From the NCBI GenBank assembly GCA_016748015.1, contig JAAOMT010000046.1, positions 871,459 through 935,458 of the forward strand: DNA of 64,000 nucleotides. Direction: 5' to 3'. The position numbers and the translations under genes are program-made. The stretch is from Geosiphon pyriformis. Its lineage: Eukaryota; Glomeromycota; Glomeromycetes; Archaeosporales; Geosiphonaceae. The notes below the pieces were generated by a model. It was not told where the DNA came from. It saw nothing but the letters and a program-made list of their open reading frames with translations, and made no database searches. This document shows positions 38,380 to 48,348 of the stretch, in pieces; position 1 is the stretch's first letter, and the number at the start of each line of letters is the position of its first letter.

Positions 38380-39066
38380 ATGACTATCCCTCAAAATATT
38401 TAACAGTTATCTCAAAAATTAATGTTAGCTTTAAAAACAATACCCAAATTATCTATTACTATTACTGGAAAACATATTAATTATACCTAAACAGAAGTAG
38501 TTACAAATCTAACTCCAAATTCATGAAAGTATTACCCTTATAGAAAGAACACAAGAAGTTATTCTGGAATTTATCTACCAGAACTTTTAAAGCTTGCTTT
38601 AAAAAAAAATTTAATGTTCATTCCTATTAGTATTCCACCAAATGCTACTATTCAACAAAAACTTCAACTGTGTTTTAATGAAAAAAACCATGACTATATT
38701 CCAATATATAGATATTTCTACATTGGAAAAACACTTCACAAACAAAAATAGGAGCTTACAACAGCAAACCTCACAAAAGAAGCTATTCAGAAACAACTCC
38801 ACAACAAATTCAAAACAATAGCTAGACCTACAAACAGTCACTATAAACTAAGAGCTGCTCTTAGACTTTATAACCTATTCCATACCTGTGAAAACGTCCT
38901 ACAAAACCCAATTTTACAACCTTTGAAGATCAATACATTGGAAAGTTCACAGAACTGAAATTTCAACAATTTTCAGACCAAATTTTTTCAATAATTTTGG
39001 ATTATTATCTGAAAATTACAGATAGTATTTGGACTTTAACAGAGCTTAGTCTTAAAGAAGAGGTTA
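38380..39066 (+). pseudogene. Element C ORF3: post-integrase ORF
   Basis: It can be read from ATG 38380 (MTIPQNI) through several stops to ILP at the polypurine tract. Segments such as LPELLKLALKKNLMFIPISIPPNATIQQKL look protein-like. It is in the same place as ORF3 of A and B but is only loosely similar to them. No known domain was recognised. Confidence 0.5.
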
Positions 39067-40050
39067 TATTACCAGACAAAATTAGAAATATTATTTAGCA
39101 TGAAATTATCTTTATAATTCCTATCATCAATTAGCATATATTATTGTTTCAAATTATCACTTATTATATTAGCAAAATGTCCAAAATTATCATTTAATTA
39201 ATAACTCAATTTGTACATAACACAAATGTAACCTAATTGTGATAATCAATCATGCAATACTCCAAACTATGTAATATTTAAAAAGTTCACTGAAATTTGT
39301 AGAAATTTGCCAAAATAATTGATAGTTCACCAAAATATCTAATAGTTCACAGAAATAACTTGTAGTTTGCCGAAATGTATCTTTAATTCAATAAAATTGT
39401 AAAAAATAGCAAAGTTTGAGTTCATAGAATAGTGTTATAACAAATTGTATAAAAGAAGAGCTTCTCTTTTCGAGAAAATATATCTTACCTCAGATTTATC
39501 AATTAGAATCATCCTTTACACACAGAAACGAAATAAATATCAAATAATTCGAAAAATCAAATTCTTAATTATTTCTCTTGAAATTAACCAATTCCTACTA
39601 AACAATTTGAAATTGACTAGCTACCAATTTCACTAAACTGTTAAAATGCTTCCAGGCCTAGATCCAAAACAACTTCAGTTTTACTTTTCCTTTATATTTC
39701 TTTTATTCTCTTTCTTTTCTTATTATAAATCATTTGGGTAGCCTACAGATAAGAATTCCTGTAGAAGAGTTGACTTTTACAGAAAAGTAACTACACATTT
39801 TAGTGAGCTTTTAGATGAGCATTTCTTGGAAAAAAGTTGACATTTACTACAATGTAACTACATAAAGCAACTGGCATGGAATTGGCCATTCCACTTATAA
39901 GCCCAGCAGTTCAAATTATAGAAGAAAATTTGAAGATAATTTGAAGATAAATTCAGTTACTGGAGGTCCAACTACTTTCTGGAAACGTGAATTCACAGCA
40001 AATTAACATTAACAACATTTGAGAAAAGAGACCAAAAACCTCTAGTAACA
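39067..40050 (+). repeat. 3' LTR of element C
   Basis: It starts TATTACCAGAC and ends CTAGTAACA. It carries the same 20-bp repeats (39284-39403) and TATA box (39448-39455) as the 5' copy. Confidence 0.93.
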
Positions 40051-40550
40051 CCATCAAAGTTTTGGTAATGGAAACCACACAATACCAGGCTCTTGTGAAC
40101 AATGATTGGTTGTCAAAAACTCATGCTACCCTTGATTGGACCATCCAAAAACTACAATTAACCTTTGATGGTTAGCATACTCAAACACCGGCCACTTGTG
40201 GCCACTTTAAACCAACTAACTTACAGCCACTGATCGAACTTGAGGAGGAAACAAAGAAACCAACATGGGAAACATATCAGATTTTGTGGGCCAATGTCAA
40301 CCACAATGAACTGCTGTCCATACTCTTATGAAATGACAAAAAGAAAAAGAAAGAGGAAAAAAAACTTACCTGGGGAACAAATCAGGGATTTTGGAGTGAT
40401 CACAGCCAAAGTAAACCAACCACAGAATGGACTTGGGAAGAAAAAAGAAAAGGGAAAGAACAAGAAGAAAAGCCAGCACAATCTACCACTTCTGCATATG
40501 TCTCATATTCTACACAACCTTAGGCCACCTACTGTTAACCTAAACTCATA

Positions 40551-41200
40551 TGTGTCACATGTGACAAAAAATTGTTGGCGATGGGCGCATATTGTGACAA
40601 CGACAAAAATTGGCAGATAGCAACATGATACTATTGTCACTCATGCATCATTGAATGTGATAGCCAACCACCAAAAGTAGAAAAATGGGACAATATGCTA
40701 TGCCTAGCATGCAGAGAAATGCTTCTGGATAAAGAAATGTGAAATAACATTTCAGAATGAGGAGGAACGTGCAATGAAACATGCCAGTACACAATTCTAA
40801 TAAATGATTGAGTATAGAAAGGGACCTCAATTGACAATGCATAGAAACAAGCCTTAAGACATCTGGAAGGCTACCTACATAATGAACATGAGATCTGGAG
40901 AATGGTGTATACAATGACAGAAAGAGCTACAGCTAGCAAGTTGCAGGAAATCAAAACCAATCCATTATTCCTCCCAGAGCCAGAATATGTTGCAACGTTT
41001 GACATTTTTGGCAATGTTGAGGACAATTCCGAGAAATTCCATGAACATTACCAACAACTAGCACTCACAAGAGAAGAACAAGAAGAGCAGTTAGCACAGC
41101 TAAACACTCGATTATGTGACTACTGTTTAATTCTATGTAACTTTCAGTATTGTAATGAGTGTGACCTTATTTACAATCCACCACCACACATAATCTACAC
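40551..41200 (+). other. Element B: Cys-rich module
   Basis: ICVTCDKKLLAMGAYC, YYCHSCIIEC, KWDNMLCLACRE, GGTCNETCQY, RLCDYCLI and YCNECDLIYNPPP occur in order. The last two pairs fall in an open stretch of 354 codons that also holds dUTPase, so the module and the enzyme are one polyprotein. Confidence 0.78.
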
Positions 41201-41449
41201 AATCCCTGAAGAAGAAAAACCAATCAGCAGCTGTGCATTGGACTCAGAATCAATTTTCAATCCCAATTCAAACTCCGACAAGGATGATGATGAAAACACC
41301 AGTTCCAGTTCCATTCAAAATGGCATTAATAACAACAATAATTTCAACTCAGATTTAAACTCCGATTTAAGCTACGAACAATATATCACACTCCCCAACC
41401 TCACTAAGGAGCAGGAACTTAAATGGTTCAGTGATAACAATAAAAGTAT

Positions 41450-41880
41450 TATGCCAGAATGCATACATGATACGGATGTCAAATTTGATCTGAGATATTC
41501 CAGAAGAGATGCCATCAAATTGGAACCACATTCGCGCATCTGTATTGATCTGAAAGTAGCTTTAAAAATTTTAGCAACAATAATAGTTCAACTAGCATTT
41601 AGGAGTAGTTTAGCAAAAAGAGGAATAAACATCAGAGAAGGAATAATTGACACAGGATATGTAGGAAATATTATTGCTATGCTACAAAATGACTCAGAAA
41701 AGGCTTATATCATAGAGCCGAACGAAAAGATAGCACAGGCAATATTCCTGTCTCTGGTTAAAGTAGTCCAATTAGTGTTAGTAGGAATTAGGGAGGAATT
41801 AGGAATAACAGTAAGAGGAATACAGGGATTTGGATCAACAGGTAGAATAGATGTACCAGTCAATATGGCAGAAGAAAAAA
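41450..41880 (+). other. Element B: dUTPase domain (best preserved)
   Basis: Motifs: DVKFDLRYS (1, with Ala-Gly changed to Val-Lys), FRSSLAKRGI (2), GIIDTGYVGNI (3), NEKIAQAIF (4) and RGIQGFGSTGR (5). The catalytic Asp of motif 3 is kept, and the second acid usual in that motif is Gly, as in C. The whole domain is open without a stop. Motif 1 damage makes activity doubtful. Confidence 0.88.
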
Positions 41881-43738
41881 TTGTTAACCAAGGAGAAATT
41901 ATCTCAATGGGTCAAGCAATTTCCATTCTACTATATGGCCAGTACATGATAAGGATAAAGTAGGAAGTAAAAGAACAGAATTAGATTTTTGAAGCAGAAC
42001 CAACTCTTTGTAAATCAAGAGAAATTGGACTCATCAATTTTCATATACCAGCCAAAGATTACAACCACATTAAAATTTTCATCTATAATAACACAGGAAA
42101 TGTCATAGTAATACCAGCCAGAACCACCATTAGATACTTAAGCACTGAAATAGAAGATCAACCACCAAGTACTATTCCAGACTTTCCACAGCTTTGTGGA
42201 TATGTTGATATTACATCACAAACAATATACAGACAAAGCAAATGTTATTTGCTCCAACCAGAACAATTGAAACAAATGAACATGGAAAACTTAGACCCAC
42301 TTCAACATGTGCAGCTCAAGATATTGCTCAACAATTTCAATGACATTTTTGCCAGCAAAAATGAGTTTGGCCAAACTGATATTATCCAACACCAGATCAA
42401 AACTGGAGATGTGATGCCGATCAAACAAAGAGCATACAGAGTACCACCAGCCAGCCATGAGATCATCCATCAAAAAATCAATTAAATGCTTGACAACGGG
42501 CTAATTTAGCCATCAATAAGTCTATGGTTGTCACCAGTAGTACTTGTCTGTAAAAAGAATGAAAAAATCCGATTTTGTGTGGACTATAGGAAACTCAACG
42601 GTATAACTCATGGAGACAGCTATCCAACCCCAAGAATACAAGAATTGTTCGATACTTTTGGCAGAAACAAATGGTTCTCAACATTAAACTTAAACAGTGG
42701 TTACTGGCAAGTAGCCATGGATCCAGCCGACAAGAAGAAGATGGCATTTACCACTAGAGAAGAGAATTTCAAATTTGAAGTAATGCCTTTCAGCTTAACC
42801 AATGCCCCAGCCACTTTCCAATGGCTAATAGAAATTGTTTATACTGGCTTATTGTAGAAATCAGTAGTTGTATACTTGGATGACACCAATGTATTCTCAA
42901 AAACATTTGATGATCATTTTCATCATTTTCAACAAGTGTTTGAAAGGCTAAAAAGAACAGGACTAAAGTTAAATGCAACAAAGTGCTTCTTTGGCAAGAC
43001 AGAACTAAAATTTTTAGAACACATAGTCAGCAAAGATGGCATCAAAACGGATCCAGAGAAAATAGAGATAGTAAAGAACTTTCCAGTACCAACCAATGTA
43101 ATTGAATTGAAATCATTCTTGGGATTTGCAAGCTATTATTGACGCTTTATAAAAAACTTTTCAAAGATAGCTCAACCACTTAATAATCTGCAAACCAAGA
43201 ATACAAAATATGAATGGACAGAAAGTCAACAAGAAGCTTTTAATATTCTGAAAAGAAAGCTCATTCAAGCTCCAGTACTGATCTACCCAGATCACAACAA
43301 ACCATTCATCATTACCACTGATGTATCAGGCCAAGCATTGGGAGCAGTACTATTTCAGAAGGGACCAGACAGCAGAGAACATCCAGTAGCATATGTTAGC
43401 CAAGGTCTAACACCAGCCGAAAAGAACTATGGAACACCAGAACTAGAACATTTAGCAATCTATTGGGCAGTTATAAAGTGGAATAAATACTTGAGCCAAA
43501 AGTTTGATATATACACAGATCATAAAAGATTAACATCACTTCAAAAGTAAAAATTTGATGACGGCCACTAATCCAGATGGAAAATAGCACTCTCATAATA
43601 TACTTATACTATACACTATAAGAAAGGAAAAGACAATGGAAATGCTGATGATTTGTCATGAATAAGACAAATCTAAGAACATTTTAACCCAAAAATATAA
43701 CAAAATCAGAACAATACCAATAAAAAATATAACAAAAG

Positions 43739-45121
43739 ATGAACATACAAAAATATCAACAACTCCAACATTATATAAATACTCAACAGTTCAAGGAGAA
43801 TTTATCTCAAATGGAATGAAAGAGGATCAAACAACAATCCAAATATTTTATCACTCACCAAAATATACTTTATCAGAAAAATAGAAAAGATTCAGATCAA
43901 CCAACCAGAGTAATTACAGAACCAGAAAAAGAGACAATACTGTTCAACATGCACTCAGATCCAACTGCAGGACATTTTCATAAAGAAGCAACCATGAAAA
44001 AAACCAGAAAGAAATACTATTGGCCATCAATGTATCCAGATATCATCCAATATGTGCAAAATTGTGATGCTTGTCAAAGAAGAGGAGGAACAAGACCCAG
44101 TGAACCATTAAGACCAATCAAAGTAAGACAACCATTCGACTGTATCAGAATTGATTTAGTCAGACCATTAACAATCACCAACAGAGAAAACAGATATATT
44201 GCAATAGCCATGGACTACCTTATGAAATGGCCAGAAGCAAAAGCAATTCAAAGAGCAGATGCAGAATCTGTTGCCAAATTTGTCCATCAAGATTTGATTT
44301 GTCGACATGGATGTCCAAAAGAACTATTATCAGACCAAAGAACCCATTTTGTGAATAGAACATTAGCAAAACTAAGCCAAAGATTCGAAATTAAAAGACC
44401 ACTATTATCACCATATCATCCACAAACAAATGGTCTAGTTGAAAGATTTAATAGAATATTGTGTAAAGCAATTGCCAAACTCAGCCAAAAAAACCAGGAT
44501 GAATAGGATTTGTTCATACTATTAGTACTATTTGCTTATCGGATAATGAAGCAAGATACTACACAAGCAACACCATTTGAATTAGTATATAGTAGAACAG
44601 CAACAATACCAATTGAGATAGGAGTTAACACATATCCAACTAAACCAATAACAGAAGAGAATTTCCAAGAAACATTGTTAAGAAGAACATATGACTTAAT
44701 GGAAACATTGGAAAACAAATAAAGAAGAGCAGCTGATAACATACAAAAGTTACAAGAGAAACAAAAAAAAAGACATGATAATCAACTACCAGACAAACCA
44801 GTTGAATTCAAGATTGGAGACAAAGTACTCTTACATTATATCAAAGTGGAAAAACAATGGAGTGGAAAATTTGACCCCAAATGGAATGGACCATTTCACA
44901 TAGAAGAAATTCTAGGGAATAGAGCTTACAAATTAAGACTGGATAACAAAATTTTAACCAAAGCAGCACATGGAAATCGACTGAAATCATACCACAACAT
45001 TACACCACCATTCATCAGTAATATTCCACAATTAGGAGTACAAAGAATACTAGTCCAACCAGATGAGATTCCACAAGATCTGGAACCAATCATTATTATC
45101 AATAACAACATGTCTAATTAA
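43739..45121 (+). pseudogene. Element B ORF2: integrase
   Basis: The ATG at 43739 lies 62 nt after the ORF1 stop, in another frame; 460 codons lead to TAA at 45119-45121. It starts MNIQKYQQLQHYINTQQFKE. It has the zinc-binding NCDACQRRGGT, core IDLVRPLTI (first Asp), LLSDQRTHF (second Asp) and YHPQTNGLVERFNRIL (Glu), so the catalytic triad is complete. A C-terminal part (VLLHYIKVEKQWSGKF) has no chromodomain that I can see. Only a few TGA/TAG/TAA stops break it. Confidence 0.87.
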
Positions 45122-45622
45122 TTGACAAAAGAATATATAAAGACATGGTAGATGTGACAGAAGAGATTAGAAAAATGGAAATCACTGACAATATCTACTT
45201 GCTAGCACAACAACTCTTCCAGTTAATTCAAAACCAAGAAATGGAAATTACAATTAATCAATGAACAATTTTTTACAAAAATACATCAAAAGCTTTACCA
45301 TATAGAATACAAAAAAAATCTGAAAGTATGGTCGACAAAATAATTACCAAAGTAAAATTGGCCATAAAAAAACAACAAATAATCAGATTACAACAAGAAT
45401 TGACAAAAGAAACCTGGAATTAGTAGATACAACAATTGCCAAAAAACTATTGTTATTTTTACTTGGGATAACACATAAATATCCAGAATTTATATTTGGA
45501 TAAAACAAAGTGATTATTCAACACAAAAATACTACAACAATTAGAACATTTTGTGAGAAAGAACAACCTATTCACACAGGCCCAAGCCATATACCAAATA
45601 CATACAACATTTCAGGATTGAC
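44759..45622 (+). repeat. Contig-end sequence duplicated across the gap, copy 1
   Basis: These 864 bases are the same as 45643-46506 wherever I compared them, including the whole 91-codon open stretch at 44846 and 45730. They abut the N run, so they are almost certainly one genomic segment present at the ends of two contigs. Confidence 0.9.
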
Positions 45623-45642
45623 NNNNNNNNNNNNNNNNNNNN
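45623..45642. other. Assembly gap (20 N)
   Basis: The run of 20 N has a round placeholder length. It follows ...CATTTCAGGATTGAC, and the same word is followed by real sequence at 46507. No bases appear to be missing. Confidence 0.97.
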
Positions 45643-46506
45643 AAACAAAAAAAAAGACATGATAATCAACTACCAGACAAACCAGTTGAATTCAAGATTG
45701 GAGACAAAGTACTCTTACATTATATCAAAGTGGAAAAACAATGGAGTGGAAAATTTGACCCCAAATGGAATGGACCATTTCACATAGAAGAAATTCTAGG
45801 GAATAGAGCTTACAAATTAAGACTGGATAACAAAATTTTAACCAAAGCAGCACATGGAAATCGACTGAAATCATACCACAACATTACACCACCATTCATC
45901 AGTAATATTCCACAATTAGGAGTACAAAGAATACTAGTCCAACCAGATGAGATTCCACAAGATCTGGAACCAATCATTATTATCAATAACAACATGTCTA
46001 ATTAATTGACAAAAGAATATATAAAGACATGGTAGATGTGACAGAAGAGATTAGAAAAATGGAAATCACTGACAATATCTACTTGCTAGCACAACAACTC
46101 TTCCAGTTAATTCAAAACCAAGAAATGGAAATTACAATTAATCAATGAACAATTTTTTACAAAAATACATCAAAAGCTTTACCATATAGAATACAAAAAA
46201 AATCTGAAAGTATGGTCGACAAAATAATTACCAAAGTAAAATTGGCCATAAAAAAACAACAAATAATCAGATTACAACAAGAATTGACAAAAGAAACCTG
46301 GAATTAGTAGATACAACAATTGCCAAAAAACTATTGTTATTTTTACTTGGGATAACACATAAATATCCAGAATTTATATTTGGATAAAACAAAGTGATTA
46401 TTCAACACAAAAATACTACAACAATTAGAACATTTTGTGAGAAAGAACAACCTATTCACACAGGCCCAAGCCATATACCAAATACATACAACATTTCAGG
46501 ATTGAC
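45643..46506 (+). repeat. Contig-end sequence duplicated across the gap, copy 2
   Basis: A repeat of 44759-45622 at an offset of 884. It carries a second copy of the integrase C-terminus (45730-46005) and of the start of ORF3. It should not be counted as a second gene. Confidence 0.9.
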
Positions 46507-46682
46507 CAGAAATCTTACTCAACAAAGTAATGGATATGGTTACCAGTAATCAATTAGAAAAGATTACCAATGCTCAATTTGAAGAATTACAGATTCAAAT
46601 AGCACAAGTAATTCTCGAAAACAAAATTCAGGAAATATTTCAAGAAGAGGAATTAACAGAGTTAGATTTTAATAGAGCTTAA
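46029..46682 (+). pseudogene. Element B ORF3: post-integrase ORF, function unknown
   Basis: ATG 46029 begins MVDVTEEIRKMEITDNIYL and runs 217 codons in one frame to TAA 46680-46682, with a few internal stops. A shows NKAQY at the end where B has N-R-A-stop, so the B stop is probably a CAA to TAA change and the older stop lies in the polypurine tract. The protein is rich in Gln, Ile, Lys and Asn and looks helical. It has no signal peptide, membrane segment or cysteine motif. The first 478 bases also occur before the gap (45145-45622). Confidence 0.65.
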
Positions 46683-46701
46683 TATTAAAAGGAGGGAATA
46701 A
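46683..46701 (+). other. Polypurine tract of element B
   Basis: TATTAAAAGGAGGGAATAA lies directly before the 3' LTR. Confidence 0.8.
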
Positions 46702-47579
46702 TGTTACTTATAGAAATATAGGGAATATATATTAGCATAGTTATTAGCCAATCAGAAGTAGACATAGTAAAATGTGGAATTCCAGAATTTCTCTCAGGAA
46801 TTACAGGATTCCAGGAATTACAGGATTCTCACAAGGAATTACAGGATTTCAGAATTCCAGGATTCCTCTTAAAGGAATTGCAGGATTTCAGGAAGCCCAG
46901 AATTTCTGTTGTGAAGAATTGAGAAATTGAGGAATTTCAATTATGTATATATAGCAGTAGGATTAGAAGCTGAAAAAACAGACCTCTCAGTTTAGATTTA
47001 ATCTAAGAAACTCTCCAAATCACAATCATCTAATAAATAACTATTTGTTATTTCAAATCCATTTCCACTATCAACATGAAATGTTGATAGTAATTGACAC
47101 TTAACCACATTGGAACAATAGCTCTTGATTATGGCTATTAATAGAAGACTAACTTGTAAATTGCCTTGGCTTATTTTTTTTTTTTCTTTATTTTTTTTTC
47201 TTTTTTTTATTTTCTGTTTTGATTTTATTGTTGTTTACTAACTCTATTGAGGATTAATACATGGGGCACTGACATCAAGATAAACATGACTGGTAAAAGA
47301 CCCAGAAATAAGGGTAGAACACTCAATTAAGAATAGCTTACCAGGAGGAATACCAGCCATCAAGCTGAGAAAGAAATTGACAAAACTGTAGTTTTGGGAA
47401 ACTACAGATAAAACTATTACCATTGAATCTCTGTCCATTATACAAAGAACTCAACCAAACTCTTCGGATACAAAACCTTCAGATACCAAATCTTCAGATT
47501 ATTGACAATGAGAATAGTTTTGAGCACCAAGTTATGAGTTTGTTATTTAATCCAACATCAGAAATTGCCACCTGTAACA
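46702..47579 (+). repeat. 3' LTR of element B
   Basis: It runs from TGTTACTTAT to CACCTGTAACA. It keeps the short U3 repeats and the TATA box (46945-46953). A T-rich run at about 47175-47215 is longer than in the 5' LTR. It is followed by GTAT, the exact target-site copy. Confidence 0.93.
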
Positions 47580-47948
47580 GTATCAAATGTACTTTTCAGT
47601 TATGTTTTATTCAATAATTTTCAAATGCTGCAATTACATGTTTTAGGAAAAAGATAAAGAATAACCAACAAGTAATTTTTTATCTCAAGATGTTCAGATA
47701 CTTAAAGATAAAAAAAGAGAAATTAGTAATAAAAAAATAATTAAAATAAAAGTTGTTATTTTATTTATTTTCTTTCTTTGATTCTTACATGCTTTTTTAC
47801 AGTTAAGAGATTTATTGTTTATATAGCTATCAAAAGTAGTCAATAATCAAGTTAATGATTACTTTCTAAAAATAGAGTGGCTAATTATATAATATTAGTG
47901 GCTAATACATGTAATAATTAATAAGAAGTATAAGTTTTAATCATAATA
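47580..47948 (-). repeat. Solo LTR S, second part
   Basis: It continues 26909 after element B (GTAT counted twice) and ends TCATAATA before CCAT (47949-47952). On the minus strand this is the 5' end of S, with TATATAAA about 120 bp inside. No coding region was seen. Confidence 0.5.
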
Positions 47949-47952
47949 CCAT

Positions 47953-48207
47953 GATCAAGAATTATTGGTTTAATGTAGTTAAGTATTAAATTTTATCAAC
48001 ATAGGTTGTTGATAGTGTAAAAGTAATTAATATTTTTTAATTAAGTAATAATAATATGAATTAGATAGTAATAGATATTTTTATTGATATAAATATAATT
48101 CTACTTTAAGTTATAAAAAACTATCTTTTAAAGAAAGAGATATTTAATAATTATTTGTTTCTAACTACTGTTTTGTTTTTTTTTGTTTTTAATACTTTTA
48201 CTATATA
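47953..48207 (-). repeat. LTR of relic D, piece 2 of 3
   Basis: GATCAAGAATTATTGG, then AGTTAAGTATTAA and TATCAACATAGG...GTTGATAGT, align in reverse with LTR A (ATCATGGCTATTG, TACTTAACC, CTATCAACA). It ends at TTTTAATACTTTTACTATA, where the Tigger-like element inserted at a TA. Confidence 0.72.
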
Positions 48208-48230
48208 CAGTAAACTCTCTTTATAATCAC
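48208..48230 (+). repeat. Left terminal inverted repeat of the Tigger-like element
   Basis: CAGTAAACTCTCTTTATAAT follows the target TA (48206-48207). The partner is at 52456-52478. Confidence 0.85.
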
Positions 48231-48348
48231 ACTTTTTGGTCAGCATATTTGTGGTGACTATAAAAAAATGAAACTATAAAAAATAATTAATATCTTATCA
48301 CATAATCTATATATTACATGCATAATATAATAACCAATTATATATATT

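Larger units (their letters stand above)
30417..40050 (+). mobile_element. Ty3/Gypsy LTR retrotransposon C, nested in B
   Basis: It has two 984-bp LTRs (30417-31400, 39067-40050), TGTTA...TAACA ends, PBS, gag, pol with the same domain order as A and B, a separate integrase ORF, an ORF3 and a polypurine tract (AAAGAAGAGG about 39053). The protein differs throughout from A and B, so it is another lineage. By eye its LTRs are the most alike of the three pairs, which fits its place as the innermost insertion. It is inactive: integrase and RNase H residues are lost. Confidence 0.93.
40051..43676 (+). pseudogene. Element B ORF1, 3' part: PR end-Cys-rich-dUTPase-RT-RNase H
   Basis: It resumes after element C with IKVLVMETTQYQALV. 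The frame is constant to TAA at 43674-43676. In order: end of protease; Cys-rich module (40551-41200); dUTPase (41450-41880); beta-rich linker (about 41980-42240); RT (42420-43170) with CVDYRKLNG, MPFSLTNAPATF and intact YLDD (42873-42884); RNase H (about 43230-43676) with ITTDVSGQALGAVL, LEHLAIYWAVIKW and DIYTDHKRL. Most breaks are TGA or TAG, at Trp or Arg positions where A or C can be compared. This is the best-preserved dUTPase and RT of the window. Confidence 0.88.
26910..47579 (+). mobile_element. Ty3/Gypsy LTR retrotransposon B, interrupted by C
   Basis: LTRs are 26910-27768 and 46702-47579, flanked by exact 4-bp GTAT (26906-26909 and 47580-47583). Element C interrupts the protease region (30417-40050). 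On either side the protein reading joins in sense: ...INGII before and IKVLVMETTQYQ after. The true length of B is also 884 bp less than shown, owing to an assembly duplication near 45623. Several catalytic motifs are better kept than in A, but stops are frequent. Confidence 0.93.

Noticed and set aside
45730-46005. Second copy of the integrase C-terminal gene
   Set aside because: It is the same sequence as 44846-45121 across an N gap, so an assembly duplicate.
9153-46682. Possible reassignment of TGA to Trp to explain in-frame TGA codons
   Set aside because: TAA and TAG also interrupt the same frames, catalytic residues are lost too, and the HSE1 model reads with the standard code.
46029-46682. 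ORF3 as an envelope gene
   Set aside because: No signal peptide, membrane segment or cysteine pattern was visible.
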